Source of the DNA: Aquabacter sediminis
GTDB taxonomy: Bacteria > Pseudomonadota > Alphaproteobacteria > Rhizobiales > Xanthobacteraceae
Assembly (NCBI RefSeq): GCF_028863665.1
Contig: NZ_JARBFX010000004.1
Location: forward strand, 434,001-498,000
Reading direction: 5' to 3'
Length of the DNA stretch: 64,000 nucleotides
Under the pieces are notes generated by a model. It worked only from the letters and a program-made list of their open reading frames with translations, did no database searches and had not been told where the DNA came from. Shown piece by piece: positions 1 to 8,761 of the stretch. The position numbers were made by a program, and so were the translations under genes. The stretch's first letter is position 1, and every line of letters starts with the position of its first letter.

Positions 1-2
1 TC

Positions 3-938
3 GACCAGTCCTTCCGCGTGGGCGGCAAGGTGGTGCAGCGCTTCGTGGATGTGGGCCAGAGGGTGCAGGCGGGCCAGGTGATCGCCACCCTCGACCCGCA
101 GGATCTGCGCCTGCAATTGGAAAGCGCCGAGGCGGAATTTGCCGCCGCCACCGCCAATCTCGCCCAGACGGCGGCCGAGGACGGGCGCTATCGCACCCTC
201 ACCGCGCGGGGCTTTGCCTCCAATGCGGACCTGGACCGCAAGTCGGTGGCCAAGGAAGAGGCCGCCGGCCGGCTGGAGCGCGCTCGCCGCTCCCTCGACC
301 TTGCCCGCAACCAGCTGGCTTATACCGACCTGAAGGCCGATGCCGACGGCGTGGTCATGACCACGTCCGCCGAGCCCGGCCAGGTGGTCACCGCCGGCCA
401 GACCGTGGCGCGCATCGCCCGCCTGGACGAGAAGGAGGCCGCCGTTGCCTTGCCGGAGACGGCACTGTCCGCCGCCCGGTCGGATTCCGCCACCGTCACC
501 TTGTGGGCCGAGCCCGACCGGGTGTTCAAGGCCCGCCTGCGCGAGCTGTCTCCCCAGGCCGATGCCACCAGCCGCACCTATGCCGCCCGTTTCACCATCG
601 AGAAGGCCGACGATACGGTGGCGCTGGGCATGACCACCTTCGTCAGGCTGCATCCCACCCAGGTTCCCAATGTCGCCCGCCTGCCGCTCTCGGCGGTGTT
701 CGACAAGGGGGCGGGGCCGCGCGTCTACGTGGTCGACCCTGCCACCCACGCCTTGGAGGCGCGCCCGGTGACGGTGGCCGGCTACACCTCGGATTCGGCC
801 CTGGTGTCGGAAGGGCTCTCGGGCGGCGAGCAGGTGGTGACCATGGGCGTCCAGACGCTGGATCCCGGCCGGGTGGTGCGCACGGTGCCCGCCAAGGTGG
901 ACGTGGCGCGCGCCACGCCCGCCGCATCCTCCAAGTGA
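3..938 (+). CDS. RND efflux periplasmic adaptor subunit (5' truncated by window edge)
   Basis: This is the periplasmic adaptor (membrane fusion protein, HlyD/AcrA type) that links an inner-membrane RND pump to an outer-membrane channel. The frame is open to the left edge, so signal peptide and start are missing; the visible part begins within the first lipoyl half (FRVGGKVVQRF, then DVGQRVQAGQVIATLD). A helical hairpin follows (about residues 35-95 of the visible part), then the second lipoyl half (ADGVVMTTSAEPGQVV), a beta-barrel region and a C-terminal membrane-proximal domain. It ends 17 bases before the pump gene, so the two form an operon. The family assignment is secure; the exported substrate cannot be told. 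Confidence 0.93.
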   Translation, partial: DQSFRVGGKVVQRFVDVGQRVQAGQVIATLDPQDLRLQLESAEAEFAAATANLAQTAAEDGRYRTLTARGFASNADLDRKSVAKEEAAGRLERARRSLDLARNQLAYTDLKADADGVVMTTSAEPGQVVTAGQTVARIARLDEKEAAVALPETALSAARSDSATVTLWAEPDRVFKARLRELSPQADATSRTYAARFTIEKADDTVALGMTTFVRLHPTQVPNVARLPLSAVFDKGAGPRVYVVDPATHALEARPVTVAGYTSDSALVSEGLSGGEQVVTMGVQTLDPGRVVRTVPAKVDVARATPAASSK

Positions 939-955
939 GTGGCGGGGACGGATCT

Positions 956-3900
956 ATGTCTGACGATGCATCCCGCGGCGCGCCGGCTGGCGGCTTCAAC
1001 CTCTCCCGCCTCGCCATCACCCATCGCGCCCTGACGCTGTTCGCCATTCTCCTGGTGGCGGCGGCGGGGGTCTATTCCTACTTCAACCTGGGCCGGGCGG
1101 AGGACCCCTCCTTCACCATCAAGGTCATGGTTGTGAGCGCGGTCTGGCCGGGGGCCACCTCCACCCAGATGCAGGAACTGGTGGCCGATCCCATCGAGAA
1201 AAAGCTGCAGAGCCTGGCCCATCTGGAGCGGGTGGAGAGCTATTCCCGCCCTGGCGTCAGCTTCATCCAGGTGATCCTGTCGGATTCCACCCCCGCCTCC
1301 GACGTGAAGCCCCTGTGGTACCAGGTGCGCAAGAAGGTGGACGACATGAAGGACGAATTGCCGTCCGGCACGATCGGTCCCTTCTTCGACGACGAATATG
1401 GCGACGTCTATTCCAATCTCTACATGCTGTCCGGCGACCAGGTCGCGCCTGCCGAGCTGAAGCGGCAGGCGGAGATCATCCGCCAGAAGCTGCGCCGGGT
1501 GGCCGGCGTGCAGAAGGTCGACATCATCGGCGAGCGGCCCGAGCGCATCTATATCGAGTTCAGCCACGCGCGCCTCGCCACCCTCGGCATCACCCCCCAG
1601 CAGGTGTTCGACGCGGTGGCGCGGCAGAATGCGGTGGTCTCGGGCGGCGCCGTGGATACCAAGGCGGACCGCATCAATCTGCGCCTGTCCGGTGCCTTTG
1701 CCGGGCCGGACGCCATCGCCGCCGTGCCGGTGGCGGCGGGAAATGCGGTGTTCCGCCTCGGCGACATCGCCACCATCAGGCGCGGCTATGAGGACCCCGC
1801 CTCCTTCCTCATCCGCCAGAACGGCCGCGATGCCGTGGGCATCGGCGTGACCATGGAGGCCGGTTCCAACATCATCAGCTGGGGCGAGGCCGTGAAGGCG
1901 GCCATGGACAAGGCGGTCGCGGAACTGCCCGTGGGCATCGACGTGACCCAGATCGCCGACCAGCCGCACATCGTCTCGCTTTCGGTGGGCGAGTTCCTGC
2001 GCACCTTCGCGGAAGCCCTGGTGATCGTGCTGGTGGTGTCCTTCCTCTCGCTGGGCCTGCGCACCGGCATCGTCGTGGCGCTCTCCGTGCCCTTGGTGCT
2101 CGCCATCGTGTTCGTGACCATGCTGTCCATGGACATGGACCTCCATCGCATCACGCTCGGCGCCCTCATCATCGCGCTGGGCCTGCTGGTGGACGATGCG
2201 ATCATCGCCATCGAGATGATGGTGGTGAAGATGGAGGAGGGGCTCGACCGGGCGAGCGCGGCCACCTTTGCGTGGAGCTCCACCGCCTTTCCCATGCTCA
2301 CCGGCACGCTGGTGACGGCGGCGGGCTTCCTGCCCGTGGGCTTCGCCAAGTCGTCCTCGGGCGAATATGCCGGCGGCATCTTCTGGGTGGTGGGCATCGC
2401 GTTGATCGCCTCCTGGTTCGTGGCGGTGATCTTCACGCCCTATCTCGGCTACATGCTGCTGCCCGACTTCAAGAAGAAGGCCGGCGCGGCCGGGCAAGGG
2501 GGCCATTCCGCACATGGCCAGCATGACGGGCGCCTCTATCGCATGCTGCGGTCTGTGCTCAATGTGTGCCTGCGCCACCGCTTCCTGGTGATCGGCATCA
2601 CATTCGGCCTGTTCGCCGCCTCGGTGGTGGGCTTTGGCGCGGTGCAGCAGCAATTCTTCCCCACCTCCACCCGGTCCGAACTGTTCCTGCAGATCCGACT
2701 GCCCGAGGGCACCTCCATCTCGGTGACGGAAGCCACGGCCCGCAAGGCCGAGAGCCTGTTCGCCGGCGATCCGGACGTGATCACCGCCACAACCTATGTG
2801 GGCCGGGGCACGCCGCGCTTCTGGCTGGGGCTCAATCCGGTGCTGCCCAATCCCAACTTCGCCGAGATCGTCATCGTCACGAAGGACACCGAGGCGCGTG
2901 ATCGCCTCAAGGCCAAGCTCGATGCCGAGATCGCCGAGGGTGCGCTCAGCGAGGCGCGGGCCCGCGTGGACCGCTTCGTGTTTGGCCCGCCTGTGGGTTT
3001 CCCGGTGCAGTTCCGCGTGGTCGGCCCCGACCCCCTGCTGGTGCGCCAGATCGCCGAGGATGTGCGCACCGTCGTGGCGCGCGATCCGGCGGTGATCGAT
3101 CCGCACCTCAATTGGGGCGAGCGGGTGAAGTCCATCTCCCTGGAGGTGGACCAGGACCGCGCCCGCGCCATCGGCCTGACCCCCACCGACATGGCGCAGA
3201 CGCTGCAGACCCTGCTCTCGGGCTACACCGTCACCCAGCACCGGGACGGCAACCTGCTCATCGACGTGGTGGCTCGCGCCGTCCCGGAGGAGCGCATCGA
3301 CCTGGAGAAGCTCGCGACCCTCACGGTGGGCACCCGCAACGGGGTGGCCGTGCCGCTGGGTCAGGTGGCGCGCATCGTCTATGCCACCGAAGAGCCCATC
3401 CTGTGGCGGCGCGACCGGGACCTGGTGCTCACCGTGCGGGCGGACATCAAGGACGGCGTGCAGGCGCCCGACGTCACCGCCCGCATCCTGCCCAACCTCG
3501 CGACGCTGAAGGCCGGGCTGCCGGCAGGTTACCGGGTGGAGGTGGGCGGCTCGGTGGAGGAGAGCGCCAAGGCCAACAAGGCGCTGGCGGCGGTTTTCCC
3601 GGTGATGATCATCGCCATGCTCTCCATCCTGATGATCCAGCTCCAGAGCTTCTCCCGTCTCGCTTTGGTGCTGGCCACCGCGCCCCTCGGCCTCATCGGC
3701 GCCACGGTGGCGCTCCTGGTGGCCCACAAGCCGTTTGGCTTCGTGGCGTTGCTGGGCCTGATCGCGCTGGCCGGCATGATCATGCGCAACACCGTCATCC
3801 TGGTGGACCAGATCGACACCGACATCGCCGCCGGCCATGCCCCGGGCGAGGCCATCGTGGACGCCACCTTGCGCCGCGCGCGGCCGGTGGTGCTCACCGC

Positions 3901-4111
3901 GCTGGCGGCGGTGCTGGGCATGATCCCGCTGTCCCACTCGGTGTTCTGGGGACCCATGGCCATCACCATCATGGGCGGCCTGCTGGTGGCGACCGTCCTC
4001 ACCCTGCTGGTGGTGCCGGCCATGTATGCGGCCTGGTTCCGCGTGAAGCTGGGCGCCCCGGCGTCCGCCACCACGCCCGTCGCGCCGGAGGCTCTGCCGG
4101 CGGCGCGCTGA
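956..4111 (+). CDS. RND efflux transporter permease (AcrB/AcrD/AcrF family)
   Basis: Inner-membrane proton-driven drug/solute exporter of about 1,051 residues, normal for HAE1-type RND pumps. The start is the ATG at 956, preceded by a GGGGACGG ribosome site; an upstream in-frame ATG lies within the adaptor gene and is not credible. The sequence shows the first membrane helix (LTLFAILLVAAAGVYSYF), the large periplasmic porter domain, a central block of helices (ALVIVLVVSFLSLGLRTG; LGALIIALGLLVDDAIIAIEM, which carries the two adjacent Asp residues of the proton relay), the second porter loop and a C-terminal helix block (GLIALAGMIMRNTVILVDQ). It is transcribed with the adaptor upstream. No outer-membrane channel gene follows, so TolC is probably supplied elsewhere. 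Confidence 0.95.
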   Translation: MSDDASRGAPAGGFNLSRLAITHRALTLFAILLVAAAGVYSYFNLGRAEDPSFTIKVMVVSAVWPGATSTQMQELVADPIEKKLQSLAHLERVESYSRPGVSFIQVILSDSTPASDVKPLWYQVRKKVDDMKDELPSGTIGPFFDDEYGDVYSNLYMLSGDQVAPAELKRQAEIIRQKLRRVAGVQKVDIIGERPERIYIEFSHARLATLGITPQQVFDAVARQNAVVSGGAVDTKADRINLRLSGAFAGPDAIAAVPVAAGNAVFRLGDIATIRRGYEDPASFLIRQNGRDAVGIGVTMEAGSNIISWGEAVKAAMDKAVAELPVGIDVTQIADQPHIVSLSVGEFLRTFAEALVIVLVVSFLSLGLRTGIVVALSVPLVLAIVFVTMLSMDMDLHRITLGALIIALGLLVDDAIIAIEMMVVKMEEGLDRASAATFAWSSTAFPMLTGTLVTAAGFLPVGFAKSSSGEYAGGIFWVVGIALIASWFVAVIFTPYLGYMLLPDFKKKAGAAGQGGHSAHGQHDGRLYRMLRSVLNVCLRHRFLVIGITFGLFAASVVGFGAVQQQFFPTSTRSELFLQIRLPEGTSISVTEATARKAESLFAGDPDVITATTYVGRGTPRFWLGLNPVLPNPNFAEIVIVTKDTEARDRLKAKLDAEIAEGALSEARARVDRFVFGPPVGFPVQFRVVGPDPLLVRQIAEDVRTVVARDPAVIDPHLNWGERVKSISLEVDQDRARAIGLTPTDMAQTLQTLLSGYTVTQHRDGNLLIDVVARAVPEERIDLEKLATLTVGTRNGVAVPLGQVARIVYATEEPILWRRDRDLVLTVRADIKDGVQAPDVTARILPNLATLKAGLPAGYRVEVGGSVEESAKANKALAAVFPVMIIAMLSILMIQLQSFSRLALVLATAPLGLIGATVALLVAHKPFGFVALLGLIALAGMIMRNTVILVDQIDTDIAAGHAPGEAIVDATLRRARPVVLTALAAVLGMIPLSHSVFWGPMAITIMGGLLVATVLTLLVVPAMYAAWFRVKLGAPASATTPVAPEALPAAR

Positions 4112-4122
4112 ACCGCCGTTCC

Positions 4123-4188
4123 CTGGAGGCGCCACTCCCTTGGAGCCACCAGTCTCTTGGAGCCACCAGTCGTTGGAGGCGGCAGTAC
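4123..4188. repeat. Four imperfect 17-bp tandem repeats
   Basis: Directly after the RND gene lie four imperfect copies of a unit close to TTGGAGCCACCAGTCTC, at 4123-4139, 4140-4156, 4157-4172 and 4173-4188. The middle two copies share 15 identical bases. The function is unknown. The array is non-coding on the evidence available and sits between convergent genes. Confidence 0.75.
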
Positions 4189-4252
4189 CGCTGCTGCCGC
4201 TTCCCCGTTCCGCCGGCCGCGATTGGACCCCTTGTCGCGCCGAGGCGGAGGA

Positions 4253-4293
4253 CCCCGCATCCGGCCACCGCCCCCCTTCGGCCGGATGCGGGG
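4253..4293. terminator. Strong hairpin between convergent genes, possible terminator
   Basis: CCCCGCATCCGGCC (4253-4266) and its exact reverse complement (4280-4293) can form a 14-bp stem with a 13-nt loop. It lies between the RND operon (plus) and the tRNA deacylase (minus). No T-run follows on either strand, so intrinsic termination is not proven; it may simply protect transcript ends. Confidence 0.45.
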
Positions 4294-4431
4294 GACACCG
4301 CGCCAATAACCCGCGCACACGCGCCGGTTCGCAGCGTCGGTGTCAAGCGTGAGCCGGCGTCAGACCTGCCCCGAAGGGCGCGGCCAGGAACACACACACA
4401 CACCCGTCCCCGTGAACGGCCCGCCGCGTGT

Positions 4432-4944
4432 TCAGACCGCTACGGCCTCTTCCACCAGCGAGATGCGCAAGGGCTCGTGGCCGGTGACGGCCAAAAAGCG
4501 CAGCAGCTCGCCGGGGGCCAGCGTGGTGGTCTTCTCGTTGGTGAGCGGGTGGCAATTCACATAGGGAGCCGCCAGCAGCACCTCGTCGATGGCGATGGTG
4601 ACCTCGCGCTGGGGATCGTTGGCGGCGGCCAGAAGGGTGACCGCGCCGGGCAGCACGCCGAGCTTCTCATAGAGGGCTTCCGCCGAGCCGAAAGATAGCC
4701 CGCCGCGCGCCCCGAGCTTGGCGCGCAGGCCCTTCAGGTCCACGGGCGTGCCTTCCTCGATGGCGACGAGGTAGTAGTTCTTCTTGGAATCCCGCAGGAA
4801 GAGGTTCTTGGTGTGGAGACCGGGAATCTCACCCCGAAGCGCCTGCGATTCCGCCACCGTATGCACCGGGGGGTGCGAGTGGGTGGTGGCCGCGATACCG
4901 TGGGCGTCGAGAAAGTTGATAAGGCCGTCGGGCGTAAGAGGCAT
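4432..4944 (-). CDS. YbaK/ProX-family aminoacyl-tRNA deacylase (prolyl-tRNA synthetase-associated domain)
   Basis: A 170-residue free-standing editing protein of the YbaK/PrdX (ProXp) superfamily, which hydrolyses mischarged tRNAs, typically Ala-tRNA(Pro), in the cytoplasm. Family hallmarks are visible: the N-terminal HPPVHTVAES segment (residues 24-33), the HTKNLFLRDSKKNYYLV strand containing the conserved lysines (about 44-60), the GGLSFGSAEALYEKLGV block and the late NCHPLTNEKTT segment. Length and order match stand-alone PrdX proteins. It is monocistronic, convergent with the RND operon. Substrate choice within the superfamily is inferred from overall similarity only. Confidence 0.9.
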   Translation of the reverse strand: MPLTPDGLINFLDAHGIAATTHSHPPVHTVAESQALRGEIPGLHTKNLFLRDSKKNYYLVAIEEGTPVDLKGLRAKLGARGGLSFGSAEALYEKLGVLPGAVTLLAAANDPQREVTIAIDEVLLAAPYVNCHPLTNEKTTTLAPGELLRFLAVTGHEPLRISLVEEAVAV

Positions 4945-5340
4945 GGTTCAACTCTGATCCGGTCGCGAGCGGAGCTGGACGGCATGCAGGCTGGGGACCG
5001 AAGGCCGTCCGGGCTGCGCCTCGCGGCGGTCCCCTTGACCTTTCCCACGCGCCCGCCGGATCCTTGGCGGACCCCGGCTGCCGCCGACTTCGGACAGCGT
5101 CGCTCTGCCCTGGCCGAAGCCCGAACTCCCCGCGCATCTACTCCCTGAAGCTTGCACCAGACGGCAGATGCCGCCTCGTGAGCTTGCGCCAGCCCGGCGG
5201 AGCCGGCCGGACTGGTCCTTGGTAACCCCGCCGGAGCGGAGATCGCTGCGCCGCAACGCGTGCGGCGCAATACAGTGCGTCGGACGGCGACCGGACGCAA
5301 GCCGGCTTTCCATCCCACTTTCGATGAATCTTCCCGGTCT
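4945..5340. other. Intergenic region with a perfect 9-bp stem hairpin
   Basis: No gene that I can support. The region separates two minus-strand genes and so holds the upstream region of the deacylase. The clearest structure is TGCGCCGCA (5247-5255) paired with TGCGGCGCA (5261-5269) around a 5-nt loop, about 70 bases beyond the mutase stop codon. It could end the mutase transcript, but no T-run follows on the minus strand. Confidence 0.5.
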
Positions 5341-6840
5341 TCAGATCTTCTGGTTGTACTCGCCCACTTCCGGGTGGGTGCGCAGCACCGAATCCACCGC
5401 CTCGAACATCTCGCGCATGCGCGCCTCGGAGACGGGGCTTTCCACCACCACCACCAGTTCGGGCTTGTTGGACGAGGCCCGCACCAGGCCCCAGGAGCCG
5501 TCCTCGGTGGTGACGCGCACGCCGTTCACCGTCACGAGGTCGCGGATCTTCTGGCCGGTGACGAGCGCGCCCTTGGCCTGGAGGTCCTCGAAATGGCTGA
5601 CCACCTTGGCGACGATGCCATACTTGGCCTCGTCCGCGCAGTGGGGGGACATGGTGGGCGAGGACCAGGTCTTGGGCAGCGCCAGGCGCAGCTCGGAAAG
5701 CTTCTTGCCCGGATTGCGGTCCATCATGTCGAGCACCGCGATGGCGGAGACGAGGCCGTCGTCATAGCCACGGCCCACGGGGGCGTTGAAGAAATAGTGG
5801 CCGGACTTCTCGAAGCCCACCAGCGCCCCGGTCTCGTTCACCCGGCGCTTCATGTAGGAATGGCCGGTCTTCCAATAGTCCGCCTTCACGCCCAGCTTGA
5901 TCAGCTCGGGATCGGTGGCGAACAGGCCGGTGGACTTCACGTCCACCACGAAGGTGGCGCCGGGATGCAGCTTGGCAAGGTCGCGGGCGAGCATGACGCC
6001 CATCTTGTCGGCGAAGATCTCCTCGCCCTCGTCATCCACCACGCCGCAGCGGTCGCCGTCGCCGTCGAAGCCCAGCGCCAAGTCTGCCTTGTGCTCCAGC
6101 ACCGCGTCCCGCATGGCATGGAGCATCTCCATGTCCTCGGGGTTCGGATTGTACTTGGGGAAGGAGTGGTCGAGCTCGCAATCGAGCGGGATCACTTCCG
6201 CGCCCAGCGCCTCCAGGATGCGGGGGGCGAAGGCGCCGGCGGTGCCGTTGCCGCAGGCGCAGATGACCTTGATGGGATGCTGCAGCTTCGGCCGATTGGT
6301 GAGGTCCTTGATATAGACCTCCGGGAAGCCTTCCACGAACACGTAGGAACCGCCGCCGCGCAGGTCGAACTTGGCGGCCAGCACGATCTCCTTCAGGCGG
6401 GTCATTTCGTCGGGGCCGAAGGTGAGGGGGCGGTTGACGCCCATCTTCACGCCGGTCCAGCCATTGTCGTTATGGGAGGCGGTCACCATGGCCACCGCCG
6501 GCACGTCCAGCGCGAACTGGGCGAAATAGGCCATGGGTGACATGGCAAGCCCGATATCGTGCACCTTGATGCCCGCCGCCATGAGCCCGGAGACCAGCGC
6601 CAGCTTGATGGAGGAGGAATAGCTGCGGAAGTCGTGGCCGGTCACGATCTCCGGTCGCACGCCCATCTCATGCATCAAGGTGCCCAGGCCCATGCCCAGG
6701 GCCTGGATGCCCATGAGGTTGATTTCCTTCTGGAACAGCCAGCGTGCGTCATACTCCCGAAAGCCGGTCGGCTTCACCATGGGCTCGGATTCGTAAGCAT
6801 AGGTGTTGGGCGTCAGAGCGGGCTTCGGGGTCGGAAACAT
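5341..6840 (-). CDS. Phosphomannomutase/phosphoglucomutase (alpha-D-phosphohexomutase, AlgC/ManB type)
   Basis: Cytoplasmic phosphohexomutase of 499 residues that interconverts the 1- and 6-phosphates of mannose or glucose, feeding nucleotide sugar and exopolysaccharide synthesis. The catalytic phosphoserine loop is TASHN (residues 120-124), followed by DNGWTGVK rather than the common P-x-x-YNG form; the metal loop GFDGDGDR is at 257-264; a sugar-binding FEKSGHYFF segment lies about two-thirds along and a C-terminal phosphate-binding domain (NGVRVTTEDGSWGLVRASSNKP, quoted in pieces: NGVRVTTEDGSW, VRASSNKP) closes the protein. The ATG at 6840 was chosen because GGAGAGG lies just upstream; further upstream in-frame codons look non-coding. 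It is expressed alone. Confidence 0.95.
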   Translation of the reverse strand: MFPTPKPALTPNTYAYESEPMVKPTGFREYDARWLFQKEINLMGIQALGMGLGTLMHEMGVRPEIVTGHDFRSYSSSIKLALVSGLMAAGIKVHDIGLAMSPMAYFAQFALDVPAVAMVTASHNDNGWTGVKMGVNRPLTFGPDEMTRLKEIVLAAKFDLRGGGSYVFVEGFPEVYIKDLTNRPKLQHPIKVICACGNGTAGAFAPRILEALGAEVIPLDCELDHSFPKYNPNPEDMEMLHAMRDAVLEHKADLALGFDGDGDRCGVVDDEGEEIFADKMGVMLARDLAKLHPGATFVVDVKSTGLFATDPELIKLGVKADYWKTGHSYMKRRVNETGALVGFEKSGHYFFNAPVGRGYDDGLVSAIAVLDMMDRNPGKKLSELRLALPKTWSSPTMSPHCADEAKYGIVAKVVSHFEDLQAKGALVTGQKIRDLVTVNGVRVTTEDGSWGLVRASSNKPELVVVVESPVSEARMREMFEAVDSVLRTHPEVGEYNQKI

Positions 6841-7179
6841 GCACGGCCTCTCCGGCAACAATGGGACGACACGACAAGCCTTGCCCGACAGACGAAAGCA
6901 AGGAGAAAAACTTGCCGCTTTCGGGTGGCCATCTGGTTGCCCGCGAACCGAGCCTTCAATGCGACGGAACTGCGAAGGTTCCATGGCCGGTTCGCGGAAA
7001 CAGAAAGAATGTTGCGGCGCAACGAGATGCGGCCTCGAAAAATTCTGCGCGGGGGGTGTCGGGATGCCCGGTCCCCCGTCGTCTTCCATGGGAGGATGGG
7101 CGCGCTGCCCGTGCCTCCCGCCGGGGATGGGCGGATCGACCGCAGGCCGGGCGTCACCGGCCAGGGGAGGGGATGCCTT
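6841..7179. other. Divergent intergenic region
   Basis: This stretch carries the upstream regions of the mutase (minus) and the VOC protein (plus). I see no convincing gene, promoter hexamers or long inverted repeat in it beyond the two ribosome sites at its ends. Confidence 0.5.
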
Positions 7180-7614
7180 ATGATCGTTCAGCCCTATCTG
7201 TTCTTCGACGGCCAGTGCGAAGCCGCGCTCGACTTCTACAAGGCGGCGCTGGGCGCCGAGGTGGAGATGATGATGCGCTTCGGCGAAGCGCCGCCCGCCC
7301 CCGACGGTGCCGCCTCCGAAGGCTGCGGTCCGGGCCCCGGGGCGCAGAATGCCGACAAGATCATGCATGCCTCCTTCCGGGTGGGCGATACCGTGATCAT
7401 GGCCTCCGATGGAAATTGCGGCGAAGCGCCGAAATTCGACGGCTTCTCGCTCTCCATCACCGTGTCGGACGTCGCCACCTGCAACCGCGTCTTCGCTGCC
7501 CTCGGGGATGGCGGGGCGGTGATCCAGCCGGTGATGGCCACCTTTTTCTCGCCTGCCTTCGGCATGGTGCGAGACAAGTTCGGGGTCTCCTGGATGATCC
7601 TCGTCTATGGCTGA
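7180..7614 (+). CDS. VOC-superfamily (PhnB-like glyoxalase/bleomycin-resistance fold) protein
   Basis: A 144-residue protein of the PhnB-like branch of the vicinal oxygen chelate fold. The opening YLFFDGQCEAALDFYKAALGAE is typical (quoted parts: YLFFDGQCEAALDFY at residues 5-19), with an internal Gly/Pro-rich loop (GPGPGAQNADK), a HASFRVGD strand and the late FSPAFGMVRDKFGVSWMI strand. Such proteins are related to the old 3-demethylubiquinone methyltransferase-like annotation, but no enzymatic function can be assigned. The start ATG at 7180 has an excellent AGGGGAGGGG ribosome site. It is a single-gene unit followed by a hairpin. Confidence 0.88.
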   Translation: MIVQPYLFFDGQCEAALDFYKAALGAEVEMMMRFGEAPPAPDGAASEGCGPGPGAQNADKIMHASFRVGDTVIMASDGNCGEAPKFDGFSLSITVSDVATCNRVFAALGDGGAVIQPVMATFFSPAFGMVRDKFGVSWMILVYG

Positions 7615-7620
7615 CCCCAT

Positions 7621-7656
7621 CCCCCGGCCGGGCGCCGCAACCCGCCTGGCCGGGGG
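7621..7656 (+). terminator. GC-rich terminator hairpin after the VOC gene
   Basis: CCCCCGGCC (7621-7629) pairs exactly with GGCCGGGGG (7648-7656); the loop contains a further GGCG/CGCC pairing. A T-rich stretch begins about 15 bases later rather than immediately, so it is a plausible but atypical intrinsic terminator. Confidence 0.55.
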
Positions 7657-7746
7657 AGGCGATGTGTGGCTTTGGTTGTTATTAATTTTATATTGCAACC
7701 TTGAGTTATTCTTGGTTCAGTGACCCCTACTGGGATGGGGGATCAC

Positions 7747-8451
7747 ATGAAGCGTGCATTCGCGGCGGGCCTCGCCTGCCTCATGGTCGCCGGCTGTCAG
7801 ACGGACCGCACCGCGCTGGCGCCGCCGAAGCCGGCCTACAGAGACTTGGGGCCGACCATTCGGAGCATGGGCTTCGACGAATTGCTGCTTCCCTCCACCG
7901 GCTATGGACCGGGCTCCTTGGTCACGTCGCGCAAGGGATCCGGCGGCGTGAAGCCCCCGTTGAAGCTCGCCTATCTTTGCAGCCCTGAAGACGTTCGCTT
8001 TGTCCCGAAAATTCAGCCGGAACCGGCGCCCTCCGCCGATGTCGTCATGAATCTGAGCGGAGGCTTCAACGTGGAGGCGCCTCTGTCCCAGTTCGTCGGC
8101 GGCGTCAGTGCCGATCATGTGGAGGCCGTGACCCTTTCCCTTTCCGACGTGACGGTGGAGCAGGTGGCCCTGAGCGATCTCGATGCGATCATCGAGAGTC
8201 TCGGGCCCAAATGCACGGCGCGGCTGGCCAAATACAGGGACAAGGGCACAGCCTATCAAACCCTGAAGGCATTGCGCGCCACCGTGACCTACAAGGTCAC
8301 GTTCAAACAGGGCGTGTCCGCCCAGTTGAAGACGGCGGTGCTCACCGCCTTCGGGGTGAAGCTCGGTGCCAATGCCCAGCGTGACGGCGAGAGTTCGGTG
8401 GTGGTGAAAGGCCTTTATCTGGGCCTCGACCTGGAAAAGGTCGGCGGCTAA
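7747..8451 (+). CDS. Putative lipoprotein of unknown function
   Basis: A 234-residue predicted lipoprotein. Starting at the ATG at 7747 (GGGATGGGGGA ribosome site) the N-terminus is MKRAFAAGLACLMVAGCQT: a short positive end, a hydrophobic core and a lipobox VAGC with the acylated Cys at residue 17. No known domain is recognised. The mature part alternates beta-like segments (VVMNLSGGFNVEAPL, HVEAVTLSLSDVTVEQ) with a central region holding a second Cys (LGPKCTARL). It stands alone between the VOC gene and the amino acid importer, with an AT-rich upstream stretch (7676-7720) likely to carry its promoter. A location in the outer or inner membrane facing the periplasm is expected. Confidence 0.82.
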   Translation: MKRAFAAGLACLMVAGCQTDRTALAPPKPAYRDLGPTIRSMGFDELLLPSTGYGPGSLVTSRKGSGGVKPPLKLAYLCSPEDVRFVPKIQPEPAPSADVVMNLSGGFNVEAPLSQFVGGVSADHVEAVTLSLSDVTVEQVALSDLDAIIESLGPKCTARLAKYRDKGTAYQTLKALRATVTYKVTFKQGVSAQLKTAVLTAFGVKLGANAQRDGESSVVVKGLYLGLDLEKVGG

Positions 8452-8761
8452 TCGCGCTCCGGCCCATGCCCCTCTCGCCCTGACGTGCATTTGGCCCGGC
8501 GACCCGGCGCGCACCGCCCCGCCGGCGCGCGCCATCCACAGACCTCCGTAATTGCCCGTGCAGACTTCCCCAACTGCCTCTAAGCTGAGGGTCCCGCCTG
8601 TCCAGCGCATTCCGCTGGGTCAGGCCGCCGGGCCTTCTTTCGCGGAGGGCGCGGCGTCGACGTAATCTGGTCCCGGTCTTGCAAGCGCCGACGGCAATCG
8701 CTGACCGGGACACCGCTCCGAACGTCAAGGCCGCCATTCAGGCGGCGCAGAGGGAAGCCAG
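8452..8761. other. Upstream region of the amino acid importer, with an imperfect stem-loop
   Basis: No gene seen. A hairpin pairs CCTG-CCAGCG with CGCTGG-CAGG over about 8597-8622 (core arms 8602-8607 and 8613-8618, 5-nt loop). It lies about 140 bases before the binding-protein gene and could be a terminator of the lipoprotein transcript or a leader structure. Neither is demonstrable from sequence alone. Confidence 0.35.

Noticed and set aside
782-4318. A 1,178-codon open frame on the minus strand opposite the RND genes
   Set aside because: It is His/Arg/Gly-rich noise typical of antisense frames in GC-rich DNA; the plus strand encodes clear RND motifs.
4948-5313. A 121-codon open frame between the deacylase and the mutase
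   Set aside because: No ribosome site, no recognisable domain and composition like non-coding GC-rich DNA; it lies in a likely promoter/terminator gap.
8597-8622. Riboswitch in front of the amino acid importer
   Set aside because: There is only one imperfect stem-loop; no conserved core of a known class (glutamine, lysine, glycine) could be recognised.
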